DNA of 64,000 nt, from contig NZ_JAAHBP010000015.1 in the NCBI RefSeq assembly GCF_023184515.1, forward strand, positions 178,246 to 242,245, read 5' to 3'. The translations under genes were made by a program, and so were the position numbers. Origin of the DNA: Streptomyces sp. D2-8 (GTDB lineage Bacteria; Actinomycetota; Actinomycetes; Streptomycetales; Streptomycetaceae). Below the pieces are notes generated by a model. The model was given only the letters and a program-made list of their open reading frames with translations. It did not search any database and was not told the DNA's origin. Positions 16,926 to 25,460 of the stretch are shown here, one piece after another (within the stretch, counting starts at the first letter, position 1; each line of letters starts with the position of its first letter).

Positions 16926-18617
16926 ATGGGGACGCAGACCGTACAGGCGGTGGCGCCGCCCGCGCCGCGCAAGCGGCACGGGCGGGTGGTGGTCGACTGG
17001 CTGACGACGACGGACCACAAGAAGATCGGCCATCTCTACCTGCTCACGTCGTTCCTGTTCTTCCTGGTCGCCGGGGCGATGGCGCTGCTGATGCGCGCCG
17101 AACTGGCCCGCCCCGGCCTGCAGATCATCGACAACCAGCAGTTCAACCAGGCGTTCACGCTGCACGGCACGATCATGCTGCTGCTGTTCGCGACGCCGAC
17201 CTTCGCGGGCTTCGCCAACGAGCTGATGCCGCTCCAGATCGGCGCGCCCGACGTCGCCTTCCCGCGGCTGAACATGCTCTCGTACTGGCTGTTCCTGTTC
17301 GGCGGGCTGATCGTGCTCGGCTCGCTGCTGGTGTCCTCGGGGCCGGCGGACTTCGGCTGGACCGCCTACGCCCCGCTCAACAGCGCGGAGCGCACGCCGG
17401 GGATCGGCGCCGATCTGTGGATCATGGGGCTCGCGCTGTCGGGCTTCGGCACGATCCTCGGCGCGGTCAACTTCATCACCACCATCATCGGGATGCGCGC
17501 CCCCGGCATGACGATGTTCCGGATGCCGATCTTCGTCTGGAACACCCTGTTCACGTCGATCATGATCCTGATGGCGTTCCCGGTGCTGGCGGCGGCGCTG
17601 CTGGTGCTGGAGGCGGACCGGCGGTTCGGCTCGCAGGTCTTCGACGCGGCCAACGGCGGGGCGATCCTGTGGCAGCACCTGTTCTGGTTCTTCGGCCATC
17701 CCGAGGTGTACATCATCGCGCTGCCGTTCTTCGGGATCATCACGGAGATCCTCCCGGTCTTCAGCCGCAAGCCGATGTTCGGCTATCTGACGCTGGTCGG
17801 CGCGACGATGGCGATCACCGGTCTGTCGATGATCGTATGGGCGCACCACATGTTCGCCACGGGCGCGGTGCTGCTGCCGTTCTTCTCCTTCATGAGCTTC
17901 CTGATCGCGGTGCCGACGGGCGTGAAGTTCTTCAACTGGACCGGCACCATGCTCAAGGGCTCGCTGTCCTTCGAGACGCCGATGCTGTGGGCCACGGGGT
18001 TCCTGGTGACGTTCCTGTTCGGCGGGCTGACCGGGGTGATCCTGGCATCGCCGCCGATGGACTTCCACGTGACGGACACGTACTTCGTGGTCGCGCACTT
18101 CCACTACGTCGTCTTCGGCACCGTCGTCTTCGCGATCTTCGCCGGGTTCTTCTTCTGGTGGCCGAAGTTCACCGGGAAAATGCTCGACGAACGGCTCGGC
18201 AAGATCCAGTTCTGGGTGCTCTTCGTCGGCTTCCACACCACGTTCCTGGTGCAGCACTGGCTGGGCGCCGAGGGCATGCCCCGCCGGTACGCCGACTACC
18301 TCGCGGCCGACGGGTTCACCGCGCTCAACACGGTGTCGACGATCGGCGCGTTCCTGCTCGGCATGTCGACGCTGCCGTTCCTCTACAACGTGTGGAAGAC
18401 CGCCAAGTACGGCGAGAAGGTCGAGGTCGACGACCCCTGGGGCTTCGGCCGCTCCCTGGAGTGGGCGACCTCGTGCCCGCCGCCGAGGCACAATTTCACG
18501 ACGCTGCCCCGGATCCGCTCCGAGTCGCCGGCGTTCGACCTGCACCATCCGCAGTACGCGGAGGTGACTGCGCAGCCCGAGCCAAAGCGCCATCAAGCCG
18601 GTCCCGAGTCCTCCTGA
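16926..18617 (+). CDS. ctaD: Cytochrome c oxidase subunit I (aa3-type), solitary copy
   Basis: A 563-residue heme-copper oxidase subunit I with about 12 helices. All metal ligands are present: His80 (LHGTIM, heme a), His258 and the cross-linked Tyr262 (FFGHPEVYI), His307-His308 (AHHMFATG, CuB), His391 (heme a3) and His393 (heme a) in AHFHYV. It would therefore be catalytically competent in reducing oxygen and pumping protons. Subunits II, III and IV are not next to it; Streptomyces normally keep those with another ctaD in the main operon, so this is a paralogue. The ATG at 16926 has only a weak ribosome site. Its last 122 bases overlap the convergent WYL regulator gene. Confidence 0.93.
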   Translation: MGTQTVQAVAPPAPRKRHGRVVVDWLTTTDHKKIGHLYLLTSFLFFLVAGAMALLMRAELARPGLQIIDNQQFNQAFTLHGTIMLLLFATPTFAGFANELMPLQIGAPDVAFPRLNMLSYWLFLFGGLIVLGSLLVSSGPADFGWTAYAPLNSAERTPGIGADLWIMGLALSGFGTILGAVNFITTIIGMRAPGMTMFRMPIFVWNTLFTSIMILMAFPVLAAALLVLEADRRFGSQVFDAANGGAILWQHLFWFFGHPEVYIIALPFFGIITEILPVFSRKPMFGYLTLVGATMAITGLSMIVWAHHMFATGAVLLPFFSFMSFLIAVPTGVKFFNWTGTMLKGSLSFETPMLWATGFLVTFLFGGLTGVILASPPMDFHVTDTYFVVAHFHYVVFGTVVFAIFAGFFFWWPKFTGKMLDERLGKIQFWVLFVGFHTTFLVQHWLGAEGMPRRYADYLAADGFTALNTVSTIGAFLLGMSTLPFLYNVWKTAKYGEKVEVDDPWGFGRSLEWATSCPPPRHNFTTLPRIRSESPAFDLHHPQYAEVTAQPEPKRHQAGPESS

Positions 18618-19536
18618 TCGCGTCGATCAGCCCGTCCGGCTCCAGCACCTCGAACTCGAAGCCCAGCATCACCACGTGGATGACCATCACGTCGAGGCTG
18701 CCGGCGCCGCAGCGCAGCAGGCAGCTGTCCGGGCCCTCGGCCTCCAGCACCCCCGCGGAGGGCGAGATGTGTTCGGCGGCCTCCTCCAGTGGCACCAGGA
18801 GCCGCACGACGGCGTGGGTGGCGTACGCGCGCGTGGAGACGCCCTGGGAGACGTAGGCCGCGAGGTCCTCGGCGGGGGGCGTGCGCGGCGTGAAGCGCGG
18901 GCCGTGCGGCGGCTTGGGCGTGACGCGGTCCACGCGGAACGTGCGCCAGTCGTTCCGGTCGAGGTCCCAGGCGACCAGGTACCAGCGGCGCTCGGTGCAC
19001 ACCAGGCGGTGCGGTTCGACGCTGCGGCGGCTGGGGGTGCCGTCGTGGCCGCGGTACTCGAAGCGCAGCCGCTCGGCGTCCCGGCACAGGTGGGCGAGTT
19101 CGGTGAGCACGGCCGGGTCGACCGAGGAGGGCAGCGTGCTGCGCAGCATCGGCACGGTGACGGCGTTCAGGGCGCCCACGCGGCGGCGCAGCCGGTTCGG
19201 CAGTACCTGCTCCAGCTTGGCGAGGGCCCGGACCGAGGTCTCCCCGATGCCGTCGATGCCCTGCCCGGCGGCGGTGCGCAGTCCGACCGCCACGGCGACG
19301 GCCTCGTCGTCGTCCAGGAGCAGCGGCGGCAGTTCGGCGCCCGCGCCCAGCTGGTAGCCGCCCCCGGTGCCGGGGCTGGCGTTGACCGGGTAGCCGAGTT
19401 CACGCAGCCGGTCGACGTCGCGGCGCAGGGTGCGGGCGCTGACGCCGAGCCGGTCGGCCAGGTCGGCGCCGGCCCACTCGCGGTGGGCCTGGAGCAGGGA
19501 CAGCAGACGCAGCAGGCGGGCCGAGGTCTCCAACAT
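18496..19536 (-). CDS. WYL-domain transcriptional regulator (DeoR/YafY type)
   Basis: A 346-residue regulator. An N-terminal winged helix-turn-helix (MLETSARLLRLLSLLQAHRE, ADLADRLGVSARTLRRDVDR) is followed by a WYL sensor domain from about residue 140 (RLVCTERRWYLVAWDLDRND) and a C-terminal WCX-like domain. WYL proteins bind nucleotides or nucleic acid ligands and regulate stress, metabolic or defence genes. The ATG at 19536 has no clear ribosome site. The stop lies 122 bases inside the convergent ctaD gene, so the last ~40 residues (a Ser/Thr/Ala/Arg-rich tail) are antisense to ctaD. Confidence 0.88.
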   Translation of the reverse strand: MLETSARLLRLLSLLQAHREWAGADLADRLGVSARTLRRDVDRLRELGYPVNASPGTGGGYQLGAGAELPPLLLDDDEAVAVAVGLRTAAGQGIDGIGETSVRALAKLEQVLPNRLRRRVGALNAVTVPMLRSTLPSSVDPAVLTELAHLCRDAERLRFEYRGHDGTPSRRSVEPHRLVCTERRWYLVAWDLDRNDWRTFRVDRVTPKPPHGPRFTPRTPPAEDLAAYVSQGVSTRAYATHAVVRLLVPLEEAAEHISPSAGVLEAEGPDSCLLRCGAGSLDVMVIHVVMLGFEFEVLEPDGLIDAIRRTRDRLDGALARAAQSPPRTADGAGRTPATRSGSGAAS

Positions 19537-19574
19537 GGGGCGAGTCTGCCAGGCCTTGCGGACAGCCACTGTCC

Positions 19575-20861
19575 TCAAGGCTCGTAGGCCAGTTGCGGGA
19601 CGGTGAAGCAGGTGCGGTTCATGTCCCCCTGGCCCGCCCAGCCCTTCCCGTCCCGCCAGCGGGCCACCGACAGGCACGTCCTGCTGCTCCGCGGCGGCTC
19701 AGGCAGGCGTTCGAACCGGACGGGGAGCAACAGCCCTCCGGCGGTGTAGCCCTGGCTGCGGTTCATGAAGGTGTCGACGCACGCGCGCGTGATGCCCGTC
19801 GTCGTGCAGGACGTCGCCGCGTCCGTGAACCACCGCGCGGCCGCCCACCCCTCCAGCTGCCACTGGGAGTGTGTCTTCAGGTCCTTCGTCGCCTCGCGGA
19901 ACTCCCGTACGGCCGGGTGGCCGGTGTCCTCGAAGTTGCGGCTGGCGCCGGTCGCCCACAGGGCGTTGCGGCAGCGCGGGGCGTCCTTGTAGTCGTCGGC
20001 GACGGTGGACGTCCAGTTCTGCACGTTGGTCACCTTGGCGGTGACGTCGGCTCCGGCCTCGTCCATGGCCTGGCAGAGCCGGGCGTTGCCGTGCCCGTCG
20101 ATGGCGTCGAACACCAGGTCGGCGCCCTGTTCCTTCAGGTCGGCGGCGACGGCGCGGAAGTTGGGCAGGGCGAAGTCGACCTGCTCGGTGACGACCTTGT
20201 AGCCCTCGGCGCGCAGACCCCGCTCGACGAGCCGGGCGTAGGCGGCCGAGGCCGACTGGTTGTAGGAGACGACGGCGGCGGTGCGGGCGCCGTGCTCGCG
20301 TTTGAAGTAGCGGTAGACCTCGGTGCCGCCGTACAGCTTTCCGTCCCAGCCGGGGGTGCCGTCGCGGGGCGCGAGGCTGCCGTAGATGCCGTAGAGGTGC
20401 GGGTAGGTGTCGAAGGCGGTGCCGATGGGCTGGCCGCCGATGTCGGGCACGCGCGCGCGGGAGACGCGGGAGGCGCCCGCGTAGTCGAGGGCGGTGGTGG
20501 CGACGAGGGCGACGACCCTGTCCTCCTCGACGAGCTTGTGCACGCACTCGTTGTTGCCGACGCCGCTGCCGCCGTCGTCGCACAGCCGCACCTCGACCGG
20601 GCGACCGTCGATGCCCCCGCGCGCGTTGAGCCGGTCGAACCAGGCCCGGGCGCCGTCGCGCGGGCCGGTGAAGGCGCTGCCGCCGACCGGGCTGGTGGCG
20701 CTGGTGATGATGCCGACCCGCAGGGGCGCGGAGTCGCGGGGCGCGGGGGTGCGGTCGTCGTGCTCGAAGTCGCTCTCCGGGACCCGGCTGCCGCAGGCCG
20801 CGCTCAGGGCGAGCAGCAGCACCGCGGCTACGGCCTCAGCAGCCCGGGACCGGTGACGCAT
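19575..20861 (-). CDS. Branched-chain-type ABC transporter substrate-binding lipoprotein
   Basis: A 428-residue periplasmic-binding-protein-like lipoprotein. A signal peptide with lipobox (LSAAC, Cys23) is followed by a type I LivJ-like fold: LRVGIITSATSPVGG near the start, GIDGRPVEVRLCDDGG, and the second lobe from about residue 170. Amino acids, ureides or similar small molecules are plausible ligands. It is the likely ligand-capture partner of the fused permease-ATPase genes encoded divergently 1.2 kb away. Its ATG lies 26 bases inside the upstream lipoprotein gene, so the two minus-strand genes are coupled. Confidence 0.85.
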   Translation of the reverse strand: MRHRSRAAEAVAAVLLLALSAACGSRVPESDFEHDDRTPAPRDSAPLRVGIITSATSPVGGSAFTGPRDGARAWFDRLNARGGIDGRPVEVRLCDDGGSGVGNNECVHKLVEEDRVVALVATTALDYAGASRVSRARVPDIGGQPIGTAFDTYPHLYGIYGSLAPRDGTPGWDGKLYGGTEVYRYFKREHGARTAAVVSYNQSASAAYARLVERGLRAEGYKVVTEQVDFALPNFRAVAADLKEQGADLVFDAIDGHGNARLCQAMDEAGADVTAKVTNVQNWTSTVADDYKDAPRCRNALWATGASRNFEDTGHPAVREFREATKDLKTHSQWQLEGWAAARWFTDAATSCTTTGITRACVDTFMNRSQGYTAGGLLLPVRFERLPEPPRSSRTCLSVARWRDGKGWAGQGDMNRTCFTVPQLAYEP

Positions 20862-21399
20862 TGCCGCTCAGTTGCACCAGCGCGCACAGCGTCTTCGCGG
20901 ACAGCTTCCAGGTGCCGTCCTGCTCGACGGCGCTTCCGGAGGCGTCGGGCAGGACGGTGGCGCCCTTCAGGGTGAGCGTGTACGTCACGTCCGCCCCGGT
21001 CGCCGAGGTGAACTCGATCTTGGTGACGTTCGCCTGGACCTGCCCGCCGCGCTCGTCACCGCTGAAAGCCTGCAGGACCGGGCCCAGCCGGTCGCCGTTC
21101 TCCAGAACGGCCTGCTTCTCCTCGGTCGACGTCTTCGGGTCGAAGAACTTCTGCCAGTTCTGCTTGATCTCCGCCTCCGCGGCGGCCCGGTCCGCCGGCG
21201 CGGTGGCCGGCGCGCTCGTGGTCCGCTCCGCGGTCGGTGTGGGGGGCGTGGACTCGCTGCCGCCGCCGCTGTCGTCGCTGCAGGCCGCCAGGGCCGGGGC
21301 GAGGGCCAGGACCAGGGCGGCGGCGATCGCCGTACCCCGTCCCGCGGTGCGTGGACCCCCCGTCGCGTTCCCCCGCTTGAGGTCGCTGCCGAGAACCAT
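20836..21399 (-). CDS. Small secreted lipoprotein, MTB12-like
   Basis: A 187-residue lipoprotein. The signal peptide ends in a lipobox (ALAAC, Cys about 40). A Ser/Thr/Pro-rich linker follows, then a globular domain (EIKQNWQKFFDPKTSTEEKQ, LENGDRLGPVLQAFSGD, then two beta-rich segments) resembling the C-terminal domain of the mycobacterial low-molecular-weight antigen MTB12, an NTF2-like fold. Function is unknown. It overlaps the substrate-binding protein gene by 26 bases and probably shares its transcript. The start at ATG 21399 is preferred because the signal peptide begins shortly after it. Confidence 0.75.
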   Translation of the reverse strand: MVLGSDLKRGNATGGPRTAGRGTAIAAALVLALAPALAACSDDSGGGSESTPPTPTAERTTSAPATAPADRAAAEAEIKQNWQKFFDPKTSTEEKQAVLENGDRLGPVLQAFSGDERGGQVQANVTKIEFTSATGADVTYTLTLKGATVLPDASGSAVEQDGTWKLSAKTLCALVQLSGNASPVPGC

Positions 21400-21544
21400 C
21401 TGGCTCACCACCGGGTGTCGGTCCGGGCCATGGGCGCCCGGTGCTTTCAGGGTCAGCTTCCACAGGGCATAGTGCAAGCGATCGGCGGACTTGAACAGGC
21501 AGCAGGACGCGCGCACAGCCGAATCCGACGTGTGGGAGCCAGCG

Positions 21545-22021
21545 ATGCGGACCAGCCGACTGAGGACCGTGCATCCCGTCCTGTGGGCCGGCTGGGCGGC
21601 CCTGGCCGCCGGCGCGGTGCTGTGCGTCGTCGGCTGGTACGGAGTCTCCGGCGAGCGCTACGCCGAACGGCAACTGCCCTACCTGGCCTCCTGCACGATC
21701 CCCGGCGCCGCGCTGATCATCGCCGGGGCGATGCTGCTGACCCACGGCCGGGGTTCGATCGCCGCCGCGCGCGTGGAGGAGCTCTACGGCCTGCTGGTGG
21801 CGGCCGAGCCGGCCGAGACGGAGGAGACCGGCCGGGCCGCGCCCGCGCCGCTCGCGATCAGCGGCGACCTGCTGATGGTGCCGGGCGGCACGCTGTGGCA
21901 CCGCGCGGACTGTCCCCTGGTCGCGGGCAGGGCGGAAGCGGTTCCGGTGGACTCCGGGCTGGTGGCGAGCGGGGAGCTGGATCCCTGCCCGATCTGCGAG
22001 CCGGCCGAAGAAACCGACTGA
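21545..22021 (+). CDS. Small membrane protein with Ada-like Cys/His metal-binding motif
   Basis: A 158-residue protein with two transmembrane helices (about 12-31 and 48-66), then a cytoplasmic or external Cys/His segment. That segment reads LWHRADCPLV ... LDPCPICEP, giving His119, Cys123, Cys148 and Cys151 in an H-x3-C ... C-x2-C-x-P pattern. This resembles the zinc-binding N-domain of Ada and related small domains. The ATG follows GGGAG by six bases. Its stop overlaps the start of the fused permease gene by one base (TGATG), so both are made together. A role as sensor, chaperone or metal-dependent accessory of the transporter is possible but not shown. Confidence 0.75.
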   Translation: MRTSRLRTVHPVLWAGWAALAAGAVLCVVGWYGVSGERYAERQLPYLASCTIPGAALIIAGAMLLTHGRGSIAAARVEELYGLLVAAEPAETEETGRAAPAPLAISGDLLMVPGGTLWHRADCPLVAGRAEAVPVDSGLVASGELDPCPICEPAEETD

Positions 22022-24750
22022 TGTCCTCGCTGACGTACGACCTCACCCTCGCCGGGCTCTCGGTCGGCAGCGCGGCGGCACTGACCGGGATCGGCCTGAT
22101 CGTGACGTACCGCGCGACGGGGGTGCTCAACTTCGCGCACGGCGCGATCGCCATGGTGTGCGCGTATGTACTGCGCAATTGCGTGGTCGAGTGGGGCTGG
22201 CCGCTGTGGCTCGGGGCGGCGGTGACGCTGCTGGTGGTGGCTCCGGGGCTGGGTGTGGTCCTGGAACGCTTCGTCTTCCGGCCCCTGGCGGTCCTGGGCG
22301 GCGACCCGGCGCAGACGCTGGTGGCGTCGATCGGGGTGTTCGTACTGCTGGTGGGCGGGGCGGCGCTGCTGTGGGGGCAGGGGGCGCGGGACGACGCGCC
22401 GGTGCTGGTGCCGGACGAGCCGTGGGGGCAGCTGGCGGTGGTGCTGGTGCTGGCCGCCGGGGTCGCGGCGGTGGTCCGCTGGACGCGGTTCGGGCGGGAG
22501 CTGCGGGCCGTGGTCGACGACCGGCGGCTCGCGGTGCTGAGCGGTATCGACGCGGACCGGGTCGCGGCCACGGGCTGGGCGTTCGGTTCGTTCACGGCCG
22601 GCCTGACGGGTGTGCTGCTGGCGCCGTACGTGCGGCTCGACCCGTACGGGCTGTCGCTGCTCGTGATGGAGGTCGTGGCGGTGGCGGTGGCCGCGCGGAT
22701 GCGGCGCCTGCCGGTCGCGGTGGTGGTGGCGCTGGGTATCGGGGTGGCGCAGAGCCAGCTGACGCGGCTGCACCCGTCGGGCTGGGCCGAGCCGCTGCTC
22801 CAGGCGGCCGCCACGAACCTCTTCGTCGTCGCGCTGCTGGTCGCTGCGCTGGTCCTGCCGGGTGCCGGGGAGCGGGACGCGCTGCCGCGCACGGCCACGG
22901 CGCGGGTGCCGACCCCGCCGGGCGCCTGGATCGTGGTGCTCGTGCTGTTCCTGCTGCCGCTGGGTCTCGCCGGCCGGGACCTGCACACCTCGGTCCAGGT
23001 CCCGGCGCTGGCCGTGATCCTGCTGTCCCTGGTGGTGGTCACCGGCCGCGGCGGCCAGATCTCGCTGGGGCAGGCGGCGTACGCGGGCCTGGGCGCCCTG
23101 TTCACGGCGCTGCTGGCGGCGGGCCGCTTCCCGGGACTGCCCGCCCTGCCGGAGCTGGCGGCCCTCGCGGTGTCGGTGGTCCTGGTGGCGCCGCTCGGCC
23201 TGCTGACGGGCTGGCCGGCCATCAGCCGCCGGGGCCTGGCGCTGGCGCTGGCGACGTTCGCGGTCGGCGTGGGGGTGAGCCGCTTCGTCTTCGCCCAGCC
23301 GTACGCCACCTCGGGCCTGTCGCTGCGCCGCCCCGCGGGCTTCGACGGGGACCGGGCGTACTACGTCCTGGAGCTGCTCCTGCTGGCGGTCGCGCTGCTG
23401 GCGACGCACGCGCTGCGCCGGGGGCGGACGGGCCGGGCCCTGGCCGCCATGCGGGATCACGAGCGGGGCGCGCAGGCGGCGGGCATCGGCGTGCCCTCCC
23501 TCAAGCTGCTGGCCTTCGTCGCGGGCGCCGCGCTGGCCGCGCTGGGCGGCGGCATGCTCGGCATGGGCCTGCGGGCCTTCGACGCCGCCGCCTACGACCC
23601 CGTGCGCGGCCTGCTGTGGTTCGCCGCGGTGGTGGTGCTGGGCGCCGACAGCACGCTCGGCGCCCTCTCCGCCGCGGCCCTCCTGGTCGGGCTGGACGCG
23701 GGCACCCGCGGCGGCGTCGCGGCGGCCCTCATCGGCATCCTGGCGATCCTGGTGGGCCGCTTCCCCGGCGGCCCGTACGAGGCCCTGCGCACAGCGGCGG
23801 AACGCCTGAGGCCGCGCCGCACCCCGGCCCTGGCGCCGGCGGGCGTGCGGGCGTGCGGGCTGCTGCGCCCGGCGGAGCCGCAGGCGGCCCGGAGGGTGCC
23901 GGTGCCGACGGGGGCGACAGGGGTGGCGCGGGACGCCGGGGGCACGGGGGCCGAGCGGCGCGGCGGCAGACGGTACCGACCGCCCGCGTGCGAGGCCGCA
24001 GCCGCACCCCGCGCGGCGCAGACCCGGCCGGCCGCCGGAGAGCCCACGCCCGCCGCCCCCCTCCTGACCGCCCGCCGGCTCCAGGCCCACTACGGCGGCT
24101 TCACCGCCCTCGCCGGCGTGGATCTGGACCTCTCCCCCGGCCGGATCACCGCGGTCGTCGGGCCCAACGGGGCCGGGAAGAGCACCCTGTTCCACTGTCT
24201 GGCCGGGACGCTGCGGCCCGCGCGCGGGACCGTGCGTCTCGGCGGGCGGGACATCACCACACTGCCCGCCCACGCCCGCGCCCGGCTCGGTGTCGCCCGG
24301 ACCTTCCAGCAACTGGCCGTCTTCCCCTCGCTGACCGTGGCCGAGAACGTCCGGGTGGGCGCCGAGCAGGGCCGGGTGACCGACCCGGGCGCCGTGGAGC
24401 GCACCCTCAGGCTGCTCGGGCTCGACGGGCCCTTGCGCGCCCTGCCCGCCGCCGGGCTGCCCACCGGGACGCTGCGCCGCGTCGAACTGGCCCGGGTCCT
24501 CGCCGGCAGCCCTCGCATCCTCCTCCTCGACGAGCCCGCCGCCGGTCTCGACACCGCCGAGGTGACCGCCCTGGCCCGGGTCCTGAAGGCCCTGGCCGCC
24601 GACGGCACGGCTCTCCTCGTCGTCGAGCACGACCTGGACCTGGTGGCCGGCCTCGCCGACGTCGTGCATGTGATGACCGCGGGCCGGATCGTCGCCTCCG
24701 GTCCGCCCGGGCGCGTCCTGGGCGCCCTGGAATCGGGGGCCGACCGATGA
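22021..24750 (+). CDS. Fused LivH-LivM-LivG-type ABC transporter (two permeases plus ATPase)
   Basis: A 909-residue fusion of three normally separate subunits of a branched-chain amino acid type importer. Residues about 1-285 are a LivH-like permease (GIGLIVTYRATGVLNFAHGA) and about 300-590 a LivM-like permease (GRGGQISLGQAAYAGLGAL). A basic Ala/Pro/Arg-rich linker of about 80 residues leads to the LivG-like ATPase from ~681. The ATPase has Walker A (GPNGAGKST, 714-722), Q-loop (ARTFQQLAVFPSL), Walker B (ILLLDEP, Asp837-Glu838) and H-loop His870. The ABC signature is abnormal: LPTGTLRR (813-820) in place of an LSGGQ/LAYGQQR-type motif. It is coupled by overlap to the genes on both sides. Confidence 0.9.
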   Translation: MSSLTYDLTLAGLSVGSAAALTGIGLIVTYRATGVLNFAHGAIAMVCAYVLRNCVVEWGWPLWLGAAVTLLVVAPGLGVVLERFVFRPLAVLGGDPAQTLVASIGVFVLLVGGAALLWGQGARDDAPVLVPDEPWGQLAVVLVLAAGVAAVVRWTRFGRELRAVVDDRRLAVLSGIDADRVAATGWAFGSFTAGLTGVLLAPYVRLDPYGLSLLVMEVVAVAVAARMRRLPVAVVVALGIGVAQSQLTRLHPSGWAEPLLQAAATNLFVVALLVAALVLPGAGERDALPRTATARVPTPPGAWIVVLVLFLLPLGLAGRDLHTSVQVPALAVILLSLVVVTGRGGQISLGQAAYAGLGALFTALLAAGRFPGLPALPELAALAVSVVLVAPLGLLTGWPAISRRGLALALATFAVGVGVSRFVFAQPYATSGLSLRRPAGFDGDRAYYVLELLLLAVALLATHALRRGRTGRALAAMRDHERGAQAAGIGVPSLKLLAFVAGAALAALGGGMLGMGLRAFDAAAYDPVRGLLWFAAVVVLGADSTLGALSAAALLVGLDAGTRGGVAAALIGILAILVGRFPGGPYEALRTAAERLRPRRTPALAPAGVRACGLLRPAEPQAARRVPVPTGATGVARDAGGTGAERRGGRRYRPPACEAAAAPRAAQTRPAAGEPTPAAPLLTARRLQAHYGGFTALAGVDLDLSPGRITAVVGPNGAGKSTLFHCLAGTLRPARGTVRLGGRDITTLPAHARARLGVARTFQQLAVFPSLTVAENVRVGAEQGRVTDPGAVERTLRLLGLDGPLRALPAAGLPTGTLRRVELARVLAGSPRILLLDEPAAGLDTAEVTALARVLKALAADGTALLVVEHDLDLVAGLADVVHVMTAGRIVASGPPGRVLGALESGADR

Positions 24751-25388
24751 CGACCGTCTCCCTGCGCCACGCGCGCGTGCGCTACGGCCCCCTGGAGGCC
24801 CTGCACGGCATCACGCTCGTCGCCCCCGGCCCGGGCCTCACCGTGCTGCTGGGCCGCAACGGCTCCGGCCGCACGACCGCCCTGCGCGCCCTGGCCGGCA
24901 CGGTGCCCCTGTCGGGCGGCTCGGTGATGTGGGACGGCGCCGACGTGACGCGCGTACCCGCCCACGAACGCGCCCGGCGCGGGCTGTGCCTGGTGCCGGA
25001 GCGGCAGGCCGTGTTCGGCTCGCTCACCGTGCGCGAGAACCTCGGACTCGCCGCGCGCGACCCCGCCGTGGCCCTCGACGCCTACCCGCGGCTGCGGCCC
25101 CTGCTGGAGCGGCGCGCCGGCACCCTCTCCGGCGGGGAGCAGCGCATGCTCGCCCTCTCCCGGGCGCTGCTCGCACGCGCGCGTGTGGTGCTCGTCGACG
25201 AGCCCGCCCAGGGCATGTCGCCCTCGGTCGCGGCCCGGACGTACGAACTGCTGGGCGCGCTCGACGCGTGCGTGGTGATCGCCGAGCAGCGGTTGCCGCC
25301 CGCCCTGCGGGACCGGCGGGCGATCGTCTACGAACTGCGCCGCGGGGCCGTCGTGTTCGCCGGGGAGGCGGGCGAACTCACCGGCTGA
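24747..25388 (+). CDS. livF: LivF-type ABC transporter ATPase with Arg in Walker A
   Basis: A 213-residue ATPase of the LivF class. The signature LSGGEQRML (127-135) and Walker B VVLVDEP (Asp151-Glu152) are canonical. AEQ follows at the H-loop, as is usual for LivF. The Walker A motif reads GRNGSGRTT (36-44): the phosphate-binding lysine is replaced by arginine (codon CGC). Its ATG overlaps the stop of the fused gene (ATGA), so the two ATPase domains would be made in similar amounts and form a heterodimer. At 213 residues it is a little shorter than typical LivF (~235). Confidence 0.9.
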   Translation: MTTVSLRHARVRYGPLEALHGITLVAPGPGLTVLLGRNGSGRTTALRALAGTVPLSGGSVMWDGADVTRVPAHERARRGLCLVPERQAVFGSLTVRENLGLAARDPAVALDAYPRLRPLLERRAGTLSGGEQRMLALSRALLARARVVLVDEPAQGMSPSVAARTYELLGALDACVVIAEQRLPPALRDRRAIVYELRRGAVVFAGEAGELTG

Positions 25389-25403
25389 TCCGGGACGCCG
25401 AGA

Positions 25404-25431
25404 CCCCGTCCGGTCGGTCGACCGGACGGGG
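25404..25431. terminator. Bidirectional terminator
   Basis: A perfect 11-base-pair stem (25404-25414 with 25421-25431) and 6-base loop lie between the convergent livF-type gene and the rpf-type gene. Confidence 0.8.
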
Positions 25432-25460
25432 CCCGTGTCCCGGCAAGGGGGAGCAGCGGC

